Shown: positions 1 through 5,088, counted from the stretch's first letter. The stretch is DNA of 5,088 nt from an uncultured Treponema sp. (GCA_947165795.1 CAMVBP010000151.1:1-5088), one strand, 5' to 3'. Made by a program: numbers and translations. Notes: generated by a model not told the origin, from the sequence alone.

Positions 1-51
1 TTTACAATCCATTCCTTGAAGGCCGCTTCGGCTTCAACTACCAGCTTAACG
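1..51 (-). other. Out-of-frame continuation of trpD past the TAA stop
   Basis: On the minus strand the trpD frame reads Asn-Val-Tyr-Arg and then TAA at 48-46, with a further TGA downstream. Ignoring one of the two A residues at 48-49 (plus strand) gives KLVVEAEAAFKEWIV, open to the window edge. In TrpD proteins the segment after the DE metal motif is followed by a variable stretch and then an aromatic/hydrophobic strand leading to a PxxFG-like motif, which FKEWIV fits. The third frame meets a stop (TAG). I infer a one-base frameshift, either real or a sequencing/assembly error. The evidence is only 15 codons long. Confidence 0.5.
16..37. repeat. Small imperfect palindrome just beyond the trpD stop
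   Basis: TTGAAG at 16-21 pairs with CTTCAA at 32-37, and CCG at 23-25 pairs with CGG at 29-31. One base (g22) is unpaired and the loop is CTT. This gives a nine-pair GC-rich stem inside what looks like out-of-frame trpD coding sequence. No T-tract follows it on either strand, so it is not an obvious terminator. Confidence 0.5.
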
Positions 52-1344
52 ATAAACGTTTGTAATTGCACATGGAGAAATTTCGTCGTAACCGTCTTCT
101 GAATTAACAACCATAACTCTTTTTGCTCCAAGAGAAATTGCCGCATGTGCATATTCCTTAAGCAAATCCTTTGAATAAACACCGAGAACTTCGTATTCAG
201 CATTTGCAGGATTTAACAATGGTCCGAGTACATTAAAAATTGTTTTTATTCCAAGAGTCTTTCGGATTGGAGCGGCAAAACGCATTGCTGAATGATAAAC
301 CGGCGCCATCAAAAATCCAAAATCTGTTTTTTCTATGAGTTCTGCAGTTTTATCAGGGCTGGCCATAATATTAATTCCAAGTGCTTCAAAAAAGTCTGCC
401 GCTCCAGATTTAGAAGAAACTGCACGGTTTCCGTGCTTTGCCATAACCTGTCCGCAGCTTGCAGCAACAAGAGCCGAAAGTGAAGAAATATTAAAGCTTC
501 CTTTTCCGTCTCCACCGGTTCCAACAATTTCTGCGAGTCCTGCTTTTCTAAGCGGAAAGTTAGTTTTCTTTTTGAGCATTACTTCTGCAGCACCGGCCAT
601 TTCGTCTGCAGTAGGAAGTCCGCGTGCGGCCATTGCAGTAAGCACCGCAGAAGCAACCTTTTCATCCATCATTCCGTCTGTAAGCTCTCCGATAAACTGA
701 CTGATCTGTTCGCGGCTCAGCGGCTTTTTCTGATCGATTAACTGGTTCAAAATAAGAACATGAGAAAGATTTTCGCGCGAATACTTTAAGAAGCCTTTAA
801 AGAGTGCATCTCCGTTTTCGCTTGCAATACTTTCAGGATGAAACTGAACTCCTTCTATAATATATTTTTTATGACGGATTCCCATAATATCACCGTCTTT
901 AGCACGGGCACTGATTTCAAAATCATCGCTCAAAGTTGATTCATCTATTACCAGAGAATGATAGCGTGTAAATTTTCCTTTAAGCCCGATGTTACGGAAA
1001 ATACCACGACCGTCAGTTTTGATTTCTTCTACAATTCCGTGGCGTATATATTTTGCGCCGACAATTTTTGCACCGAACGCAGCACCAATAGCCTGATGTC
1101 CTAAACAGATTCCAAGAACAGGAATCTTGCCTGCAAAATATTTTATTGCTTCTATAGAAATTCCTGCTTCTGCCGGAGTTCCAGGGCCTGGTCCGATAAC
1201 AATATGAGTTGGATTTTCATTCACAATTTCTTCAATTGTAGTTTCTTCCGAACGGAAAACCTTTACATTTTCTCCGGAAACACGTTCAAGACTCTGAACA
1301 ATATTAAAAGTAAAACTATCTTTATTATCTATAAATACTATCAT
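46..1344 (-). CDS. trpGD: Fused anthranilate synthase glutaminase (TrpG) and anthranilate phosphoribosyltransferase (TrpD), C-terminally interrupted
   Basis: The 432-residue product has two domains. Residues 1-190 are a class I glutamine amidotransferase: oxyanion-region GPGPGTP at 51-57, nucleophile Cys80 in GICLGHQ, and His169/Glu171 in QFHPES complete the triad that supplies ammonia to TrpE. Residues from about 196 are TrpD: PRPP-binding GTGGDG at 275-280, FNISS at 284-288, KHGNRAVSSKSGAAD at 303-317, KTLGIKTIFNVLGPLLNP around 362-379, and the Mg-binding Asp420-Glu421 in GYDEIS. The cytosolic product would catalyse part of chorismate-to-anthranilate and then the PRPP transfer. The start is ATG at 1344 with AGGAGA seven bases upstream. 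TrpGD fusions usually run to about 530 residues, so roughly 100 C-terminal residues are missing here; the frame ends in TAA soon after the metal motif, and similarity continues out of frame. The amidotransferase half could also serve folate synthesis (PabA-like), but fusion to TrpD and adjacency to trpE favour the tryptophan role. Confidence 0.93.
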   Translation of the reverse strand: MIVFIDNKDSFTFNIVQSLERVSGENVKVFRSEETTIEEIVNENPTHIVIGPGPGTPAEAGISIEAIKYFAGKIPVLGICLGHQAIGAAFGAKIVGAKYIRHGIVEEIKTDGRGIFRNIGLKGKFTRYHSLVIDESTLSDDFEISARAKDGDIMGIRHKKYIIEGVQFHPESIASENGDALFKGFLKYSRENLSHVLILNQLIDQKKPLSREQISQFIGELTDGMMDEKVASAVLTAMAARGLPTADEMAGAAEVMLKKKTNFPLRKAGLAEIVGTGGDGKGSFNISSLSALVAASCGQVMAKHGNRAVSSKSGAADFFEALGINIMASPDKTAELIEKTDFGFLMAPVYHSAMRFAAPIRKTLGIKTIFNVLGPLLNPANAEYEVLGVYSKDLLKEYAHAAISLGAKRVMVVNSEDGYDEISPCAITNVYR

Positions 1345-1350
1345 TTTAAT

Positions 1351-1356
1351 TCTCCT
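1351..1356 (-). promoter_or_regulatory. Ribosome binding site of trpGD
   Basis: The minus strand reads AGGAGA, then seven bases, then ATG at 1344-1342. It lies in the 32-nt gap after the trpE stop and fixes the trpGD start. There is no promoter or terminator-like structure in this gap, consistent with co-transcription with trpE. Confidence 0.85.
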
Positions 1357-1376
1357 GATTTTTTCGCTTTAACAAA

Positions 1377-2849
1377 TTATTTTTCAAAAACCGAAACCAA
1401 AGCCCTAAGCTTTTCATTGGTTTCTTCCCATTCGCGGTCTGCATTACTGTCGTAAACAATTCCGCCTCCAGACTGAAGCGTCCAGACTTTCCCCTGTTTT
1501 AGTGCACATCGTATTGCAATACAAAAATCAAGGTCGCCGTTTGACTGAATATATCCGACTGCACCTGCATAGAATCTTCTCTTAACTTTTTCTATGCGGC
1601 TTAAAATCTGAATTGCATTTATTTTTGGAGCTCCGCTTACAGTTCCTGCCGGAAAGGCTGCCCTAAGCACCTGAATCGGTTTGAAGTCTTTTCTAACTTT
1701 TCCCTGAACGTCGCTGACTATATGCATTACGTGGCTGAACTTTTCTATATCCATAAAACGGCTTACTTCTACACTTCCGTTTTCGCATACACGACCAAGA
1801 TCATTTCTTGCAAGATCAACAAGCATAAGATGTTCTGCGCGTTCCTTTGAATCATTTAAAAGCTCTTTACTCAGTTCTTCATCTTCCTTGCTGTTTTTTC
1901 CGCGGCGGCGAGTTCCGGCAATCGGACGGATAGAAGCAACACCTTCCCTTACACGCACAAGACTTTCAGGACTTGCTCCAATCAGCTGATGATTTCCAAA
2001 GTCTATATAAAAAAGATACGGACTTGGATTTACGGCGCGCAAACGGCGGTAAATTTCCAAAGCAGAATTTTCGCATTCAAACTGATATCTTCTGCTTGGA
2101 ACAGCCTGCAAAAGATTTCCTGCAATAATTTCTTTTTTTATTATTTCAACCTTTTCTTTATACTGGCGTTCACTTTCTTCCAGATTTGTAATTGGCTTTA
2201 CAGGACATTTTTCTTCCGGAGAAGCAAGATATGAAAAATCCATGTCTGAAAGGCGGGCCTTTAAATCCTTAATTGCGTTTTCAAGATCAATCTGATGTTC
2301 ATTATAATTTAAGGCAAAAACATGAAGGGTTTCTGTAAAATGATCAAAAATAACATAAAGATGACCTGCTATGAATTCACTTTCAGGAATATGCAGTTCG
2401 TCTGTCTGATTTTCCATTTTTATTGTGTCGCAGCGTGCAGAAAATTCATAACTCAAAAATCCAAGTCCGCTGGTAGGAACAGGAATTGTATTTGCTGTTT
2501 TTGAACCGTCTTCATTATTTACAAAGCTCATGTCATTTTGCTGCGCAACATACAAAAGTGCATCAAGAATATCCGGTGTATGAAGCTGACGGCTTCCCGG
2601 AGCAATTGTTTCTCCAGTTTCATTTTTTCCTTTATAAGGAAGGCGTCTTCCGTCTATTAAAAATGCAACGCCATCGTCATCCTGAATAATATGAAAAGCA
2701 GGCTCAAGCAAAAGAATTGAATAACGGTCTTTTCCCCTCGCAAAAGATGCACTTTCAAGAATTGCAGAAGCACCAAGTTTTCTGGCAAGGCTGAACGGCG
2801 TATAACGTTCACAAGAAATTGAAAAATAAATAGAATCGGTTCTAGGCAT
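1377..2849 (-). CDS. trpE: Anthranilate synthase component I
   Basis: This 490-residue cytosolic enzyme converts chorismate to anthranilate using ammonia from the TrpG partner, the first committed step of tryptophan synthesis. The N-terminal region contains the LES sequence (31-33, ILESASF), which matches the LLES segment at the tryptophan feedback site in enteric TrpE. The chorismate-binding domain (about 225-488) has NPSPYLFYIDF at 274-284, IRPIAGTRRRG at 307-317, DLARNDLGRV at 345-354, HVMHIVSDVQG at 373-383, GTVSGAPKINAIQIL at 402-416, YAGAVGYI at 427-434, SGGGIVYDSN at 460-469 and EWEETNEK at 473-480. PIAGT has Ala at position 311, where PabB enzymes typically carry Lys in PIKGT; this argues for TrpE over PabB. 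Length is within the family range and the frame is intact. The start is ATG at 2849, preceded by a strong AAGGAGG. It is the first gene of an operon with trpGD 32 nt downstream. Confidence 0.97.
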   Translation of the reverse strand: MPRTDSIYFSISCERYTPFSLARKLGASAILESASFARGKDRYSILLLEPAFHIIQDDDGVAFLIDGRRLPYKGKNETGETIAPGSRQLHTPDILDALLYVAQQNDMSFVNNEDGSKTANTIPVPTSGLGFLSYEFSARCDTIKMENQTDELHIPESEFIAGHLYVIFDHFTETLHVFALNYNEHQIDLENAIKDLKARLSDMDFSYLASPEEKCPVKPITNLEESERQYKEKVEIIKKEIIAGNLLQAVPSRRYQFECENSALEIYRRLRAVNPSPYLFYIDFGNHQLIGASPESLVRVREGVASIRPIAGTRRRGKNSKEDEELSKELLNDSKERAEHLMLVDLARNDLGRVCENGSVEVSRFMDIEKFSHVMHIVSDVQGKVRKDFKPIQVLRAAFPAGTVSGAPKINAIQILSRIEKVKRRFYAGAVGYIQSNGDLDFCIAIRCALKQGKVWTLQSGGGIVYDSNADREWEETNEKLRALVSVFEK

Positions 2850-2855
2850 ATTACT

Positions 2856-2862
2856 CCTCCTT
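2856..2862 (-). promoter_or_regulatory. Ribosome binding site of trpE
   Basis: The minus strand carries a perfect AAGGAGG six bases before the ATG at 2849-2847. It is preceded directly by the GC-rich leader stem, with only a few bases between them, so folding of the leader could influence access to it (inference). Confidence 0.88.
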
Positions 2863-2867
2863 ATTGA

Positions 2868-2903
2868 GCCTTCGCGGCAGCAGCAGTCTCCGCGACAGCA
2901 GGC
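2868..2903 (-). promoter_or_regulatory. GC-rich stem-loop in the trpE leader
   Basis: TCGCGG at 2872-2877 and CCGCGA at 2890-2895 form a perfect six-base stem with a 12-nt loop. GCCT at 2868-2871 and AGGC at 2900-2903 extend it past a four-base bulge. It is a conspicuously GC-rich patch in AT-rich surroundings. No T-tract follows it in the trp direction, so it is unlikely to be an intrinsic terminator. It sits just upstream of the trpE Shine-Dalgarno and may affect mRNA stability or translation (inference). The same stretch contains a GTG-initiated frame of 14 codons (minus strand 2906-2862; VPAVAETAAAAKAQ, then TAA) with no clear ribosome binding site and no Trp codon. Confidence 0.5.
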
Positions 2904-2926
2904 ACGCTTTATTAAATTTGTTATTT

Positions 2927-2970
2927 ACTATTTCAAGATGTTTCTATACATAGTAACATCTTGAAATAGT
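2927..2970. promoter_or_regulatory. 44-bp palindrome overlapping the trp promoter, candidate operator
   Basis: ACTATTTCAAGATGTT at 2927-2942 is the exact reverse complement of 2955-2970. Inside lies one T-T mismatch (2943/2954) and then CTAT (2944-2947) against ATAG (2950-2953), around a two-base centre. Twenty of 22 positions per side are therefore symmetric. The palindrome overlaps the last bases of the minus-strand -10 element and covers the predicted start site near 2962 to about +35. A transcript starting there would lack part of one arm, which favours a DNA operator over an RNA hairpin. A repressor answering to tryptophan is the natural guess. I do not see the CTAG-spaced pattern of the enteric TrpR box, so the regulator is unknown. 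Confidence 0.75.
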
Positions 2971-2997
2971 TATACATCACAATTTTGTTTCTGTCAA
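2969..2997 (-). promoter_or_regulatory. Sigma-70-type promoter of trpE-trpGD
   Basis: Read on the minus strand, the -35 is TTGACA (2997-2992), the spacer is 17 nt, and the -10 is TATAAC (2974-2969). The start site is predicted near 2962, giving a leader of about 110 nt before the trpE ATG. That leader contains no TGG codon, so classical tandem-Trp attenuation is not supported. I also see no T-box-like sequence or run of spaced GAG/TAG triplets. Confidence 0.85.
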
Positions 2998-3010
2998 TAG
3001 AAACATGAAA

Positions 3011-3055
3011 AAATAATTACTTTTTTTTTACGCAAAAAAGATCTATTAATTATTT
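3011..3055. repeat. AT-rich compound inverted repeat
   Basis: AAATAATTA at 3011-3019 is the exact reverse complement of TAATTATTT at 3047-3055. Directly inside it, CTTTTTT at 3020-3026 matches AAAAAAG at 3034-3040, leaving a six-base bulge (3041-3046) on one side. In DNA this AT-rich, chance pairing is not negligible. It could be an old terminator-like structure or a bent upstream promoter region. Confidence 0.4.
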
Positions 3056-3068
3056 GAACCCTTATACT

Positions 3069-3100
3069 GCGCCCGAAAATCCCCACATACATTCGCGCCC
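3069..3100. repeat. GC-rich patch with direct GCGCCC repeat
   Basis: GCGCCC occurs at 3069-3074 and again at 3095-3100, 26 nt apart start to start, and the interval contains a CCCC run. The composition contrasts with the AT-rich flanks. The function is unknown; it could be part of a dispersed intergenic repeat or a regulator site. Confidence 0.4.
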
Positions 3101-3120
3101 TGTTCCAAATTATTCTGCTA

Positions 3121-3148
3121 CTTTCAACGATAGGGCCCATGTTGAAAG
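3121..3148. promoter_or_regulatory. Inverted repeat over the -35 of the plus-strand promoter, candidate operator
   Basis: CTTTCAAC at 3121-3128 is the exact reverse complement of GTTGAAAG at 3141-3148, separated by 12 nt that include the palindrome GGGCCC (3133-3138). The right arm contains the whole -35 hexamer TTGAAA. The position suits a repressor or activator site. No T-tract follows, so a terminator is unlikely. Confidence 0.5.
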
Positions 3149-3170
3149 ACTTAAATCCTATAAGTATAAT
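3142..3170 (+). promoter_or_regulatory. Sigma-70-type promoter of the CapA-family gene
   Basis: The -35 is TTGAAA (3142-3147), the spacer is 17 nt, and the -10 is a perfect TATAAT (3165-3170). Predicted initiation near 3177 gives a leader of about 50 nt before the ATG at 3227. Confidence 0.85.
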
Positions 3171-3214
3171 TAGAAAAGTTTCAAAATTTTCTGAGTGCTT
3201 GAACACTTTACAAA

Positions 3215-3219
3215 AAGGA
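3215..3219 (+). promoter_or_regulatory. Ribosome binding site of the CapA-family gene
   Basis: AAGGA lies seven bases before the ATG at 3227-3229 and supports that start. Confidence 0.75.
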
Positions 3220-3226
3220 ATCACGA

Positions 3227-4894
3227 ATGTCTGAAAAAACAAAAAAAACTTCAAAAAAGAATAAAAGTTCAGAATCTTCCGGAGTAAATTCTTCAAAGAA
3301 ATCAAATAATGCAAAAAACTCAGATAATAAAAAATCAAAGAACTCTGCAAAGAAAAACGGCAGCAAATTAAAAGGAAAAATTCAGGCAGTATGCAAAAAA
3401 ATCAAAAAATGGATAAAACCGCCAGTAATTAAGGCAAACATTATTATTTCATTTGCAATAATTATACTTATAACTCTGTGTATTATTTTTTTCCGCCATG
3501 CCTTCAGACCGGTTTCTTACATAGTCCGCGTTAACGATAAGCTTTACGAACAATACTTTAAAAATGCACCGCTTCCTCAAAAAGAGCTGAATATTTCTTT
3601 TGTAAAAACTTCAGATAAAGATGCAGATAAAGAAACTTTTTTTGGACCGGTAATAAAAAATGCAGGAACAATTCAGCCTCATCAGGAAATTGCGTTACTT
3701 CCGCAGGAATACGAGGCCAATCAGAAATTTTTTATAATTTCTCAGAATTCTTTTCTTCCGACAGTTCCTGCAGATTTTTCTTCAAAAGGCGATTCGGTTT
3801 CCATTAATTCACCGGAACTTAATTTGACTTTTGTTATTCCTGAAAACCTTCCTCAAGGCAACAGGGCTTTACCGGTAGAAAAACTTTATTCAGATGATCC
3901 GTCCTATAAATTGATTTTTAAAACCGGTGTTCTCTGTACAATTACCGAAGAAATAATTCTTCAGCCTGCTTTTGATTACTGCGAAAAAATATTTCCTTCT
4001 CCGGAAGTAAAATCATCTGCCGAAGTTGTAACAATTGCAAGCGTCGGTGACATTATGGTTGCCCGCGGAGTTCAGGAAATTCTTATAGATAATGAAAACG
4101 GACTTGAAAAAGTTTTTGGCGATACGCTTCCAATTCTTCAGAATGCTGATTTTACAATCGGAAATCTTGAAGGAGTTGTAACTGAATCCTGGAAAAATGC
4201 TACTAAAACTTATACCTTTAAATTCAAAAAGGAAGTTCTTCCAAAAATTATGGAAGCCGGATTTGATTATCTTATGCAGACAAATAATCACTGTTATGAT
4301 TATGGAGAAGACGGCTTTAAAGATACACTCGCCGCTTTTGAAGAATATAACATTCCTTCCAGCGGAATCGGGAAAAATATAGAAGAAGCAAAAAAATTCT
4401 ATCACACAACTATAAAGGGACTTCCTGTTGCTGTAATTTCCTGCGGCGCTTTTCCTGTTGAACGTTCCGGATTCAATGGAGAAAAAACTGCAACTGCTAC
4501 CGAAGAACGTGCCGGCATTCTCTGGAAAAATGATGAACTGTTTACACAGATAAAGGCAGAAAAAAAAGCAGGAAATTTTGTAATTGTAAATGTTCATGGC
4601 GGAGAAGAATATAATTTTTCTCCTACAAAAAAGCAGCGTGAATTTTATCAGAGACTTTGCGATAACGGCGCCGATGTAGTTTTTGGAAGTCATCCTCATG
4701 TACTGCAGCCGACCGAATGGCATGGTAACAGCCTGATTGTTTTTTCTATGGGAAATTTTATCTTTAACGGAATGGAAGGAATGCGCGGCGGAACAGACAG
4801 CGAAATTGTAAAGCTTGGAATTCTGAACGGACGGATTGCATACGTTGAACAATATCCTGCTTCGATAATTAAAAACGGAGTAAAACTAAAATAG
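3227..4894 (+). CDS. Membrane-anchored CapA-family (PGA_cap, metallophosphatase-fold) protein
   Basis: The product has 555 residues. Residues 1-65 are Lys/Ser/Asn-rich, low-complexity and strongly basic. Residues 68-89 are a hydrophobic membrane segment (IIISFAIIILITLCIIFF core), suggesting an N-in single-pass anchor with the rest outside the cytoplasm. Residues 92-265 form a region I do not recognise. From about 266 the CapA domain is clear: SVGDIM at 272-277, GNLEG at 312-316, NNHCYDYG at 353-360, HGGEEYNFSP at 457-466, GSHPHVLQP at 487-495 and SMGNFIF at 507-513. These hold the Asp/Asn/His ligands expected of a calcineurin-like metal site. The family is named after CapA of poly-gamma-glutamate capsule synthesis, but no CapB, CapC or CapD is visible here, so a role in surface polymer or envelope work is only inferred. 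The first active-site His motif reads HGG, where HWG is usual. The gene has its own promoter and is divergent from trpE; nothing ties it to tryptophan metabolism. Confidence 0.9.
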   Translation: MSEKTKKTSKKNKSSESSGVNSSKKSNNAKNSDNKKSKNSAKKNGSKLKGKIQAVCKKIKKWIKPPVIKANIIISFAIIILITLCIIFFRHAFRPVSYIVRVNDKLYEQYFKNAPLPQKELNISFVKTSDKDADKETFFGPVIKNAGTIQPHQEIALLPQEYEANQKFFIISQNSFLPTVPADFSSKGDSVSINSPELNLTFVIPENLPQGNRALPVEKLYSDDPSYKLIFKTGVLCTITEEIILQPAFDYCEKIFPSPEVKSSAEVVTIASVGDIMVARGVQEILIDNENGLEKVFGDTLPILQNADFTIGNLEGVVTESWKNATKTYTFKFKKEVLPKIMEAGFDYLMQTNNHCYDYGEDGFKDTLAAFEEYNIPSSGIGKNIEEAKKFYHTTIKGLPVAVISCGAFPVERSGFNGEKTATATEERAGILWKNDELFTQIKAEKKAGNFVIVNVHGGEEYNFSPTKKQREFYQRLCDNGADVVFGSHPHVLQPTEWHGNSLIVFSMGNFIFNGMEGMRGGTDSEIVKLGILNGRIAYVEQYPASIIKNGVKLK

Positions 4895-4915
4895 CTCCAT
4901 ATTCAATTATTTAGA

Positions 4916-4944
4916 TATTGTGCCACATAATACATATTTTTTTT
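4916..4944 (+). terminator. Weak intrinsic terminator candidate after the CapA-family gene
   Basis: TATTGTG (4916-4922) can pair with CATAATA (4926-4932), including one G-U pair, around a three-base loop. After four bases comes a run of eight T (4937-4944). The stem is AU-rich and weak. A second small hairpin, AGGAA (4946-4950) with TTCCT (4957-4961), follows the T-run and has no T-tract of its own. I consider termination here plausible but unproven. Confidence 0.4.
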
Positions 4945-5033
4945 AAGGAATGTACGTTCCTCATTGTACCCGTTCTTAATTATTGTATAAACTTTCAATT
5001 CCAGAAAATTTTCTAAATTCGACTTTTTTACTA

Positions 5034-5062
5034 TTGACATTTTTATATTAAACAGATATATT
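5034..5062 (+). promoter_or_regulatory. Sigma-70-type promoter for a gene beyond the window
   Basis: The -35 is a perfect TTGACA (5034-5039), the spacer is 17 nt, and the -10 is TATATT (5057-5062). Initiation is predicted around 5068-5070. TGTCAA at 5062-5067 is an inverted copy of the -35 hexamer and overlaps the end of the -10, so the promoter is bracketed by an inverted repeat that could be a regulator site. Confidence 0.75.
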
Positions 5063-5069
5063 GTCAAAA

Positions 5070-5083
5070 CATTCGCAAGAATG
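5070..5083 (+). other. 5'-terminal GCAA-tetraloop hairpin of the next transcript
   Basis: CATTC (5070-5074) pairs with GAATG (5079-5083) around GCAA, a GNRA tetraloop. It lies at or within a few bases of the predicted start of transcription. A 5' hairpin can protect an mRNA or begin a structured leader. The window ends five bases later, so the downstream gene or RNA cannot be identified. Confidence 0.45.
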
Positions 5084-5088
5084 GATGG

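Larger units (their letters stand above)
2998..3141. other. Spacer between the two divergent promoters
   Basis: About 144 nt lie between the trpE and capA-like -35 elements and should not be part of either main transcript. The spacer holds an AT-rich inverted repeat (3011-3055), a GC-rich patch with a repeated GCGCCC (3069-3100) and the left arm of an inverted repeat (3121-3128). I see no credible gene: the open frame running through here on the minus strand overlaps the start of the plus-strand gene and has low-complexity content. Confidence 0.6.

Noticed and set aside
44..50. GCTTAAC resembling an integron attC core heptamer (RYYYAAC), at the trpD break
   Set aside because: No matching GTTRRRY partner with attC-like structure lies at a suitable distance, and the downstream bases still look like TrpD in a shifted frame.
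1377..2849. PabB (aminodeoxychorismate synthase) as an alternative for the 490-residue enzyme
   Set aside because: The PIAGT motif, the TrpE-like LES feedback-site sequence and the neighbouring trpGD all favour TrpE.
2850..2962. Classical trp attenuator, T-box or TRAP leader
   Set aside because: The predicted leader has no TGG codon, no T-box-like conserved sequence, no terminator T-tract after the stem and no series of spaced GAG/TAG triplets.
2994..3350. Minus-strand open frame of 118 codons across the intergenic region
   Set aside because: It overlaps two promoters and the start of a well-supported plus-strand gene. It is Phe/Leu-rich only because it reads the complement of Lys/Asn-rich DNA, and it has no ribosome binding site.
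4013..4852. Minus-strand open frame of 279 codons antisense to the CapA domain
   Set aside because: It mirrors the clearly conserved CapA coding frame and its Phe/Ser/Lys-rich composition is typical of a shadow frame.
5003..5014. Palindrome AGAAAATTTTCT
   Set aside because: It is short and purely AT-driven with no loop or flanking signal; such words are expected by chance here.
1..5088. Similarity between the two window ends (CCATTCCTTG near the start; reverse complement of the end has CCATTCTTG)
   Set aside because: The match is about nine bases with one gap, and it is too short to support terminal repeats or an inserted element.

Overview
The window comes from an AT-rich bacterial chromosome. 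It carries the first two genes of a tryptophan-biosynthesis operon on the minus strand and a divergent membrane-anchored CapA-family gene on the plus strand. Base composition, AT-rich intergenic DNA with poly-A/T tracts, consensus sigma-70-type promoters and the Lys/Ser/Asn-rich protein style suggest a low-GC spirochaete, perhaps a Treponema. That is inference only; no rRNA or other taxonomic marker is present.

Region by region: positions 1-1344 hold a fused trpG-trpD gene (glutamine amidotransferase joined to anthranilate phosphoribosyltransferase). Its reading frame stops at 46-48, about 100 codons short of a full TrpD. The last 47 bases continue to resemble TrpD in a shifted frame, so the gene looks frameshifted or misassembled. 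Positions 1377-2849 hold trpE, 32 nt upstream of trpGD in the same orientation. TrpE and the TrpG domain should form anthranilate synthase (chorismate + glutamine to anthranilate), and the TrpD domain should add PRPP to anthranilate.

The 377-nt divergent intergenic region (2850-3226) is rich in signals. A near-consensus trp promoter (TTGACA, 17 nt, TATAAC) is overlapped at its -10/+1 end by a 44-bp palindrome with perfect 16-bp arms, a strong candidate operator. The trp leader contains a GC-rich stem but no Trp codons. A second near-consensus promoter (TTGAAA, 17 nt, TATAAT) drives the plus-strand gene, and an 8-bp inverted repeat overlaps its -35. A GC-rich island with a GCGCCC direct repeat lies between the two promoters.

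Positions 3227-4894 encode a 555-residue protein with a Lys-rich cytoplasmic tail, one membrane segment, an unrecognised domain of about 170 residues, and a C-terminal CapA/PGA_cap metallophosphatase-like domain. The tail of the window (4895-5088) holds a weak terminator candidate and then another strong plus-strand promoter whose transcript would start with a GCAA-tetraloop hairpin; the gene it serves lies outside the window. I found no mobile element, CRISPR array or RNA gene. The most unusual items are the trp palindrome, the trpD frame break and the possible repeat or RNA-like islands in the intergenic DNA.
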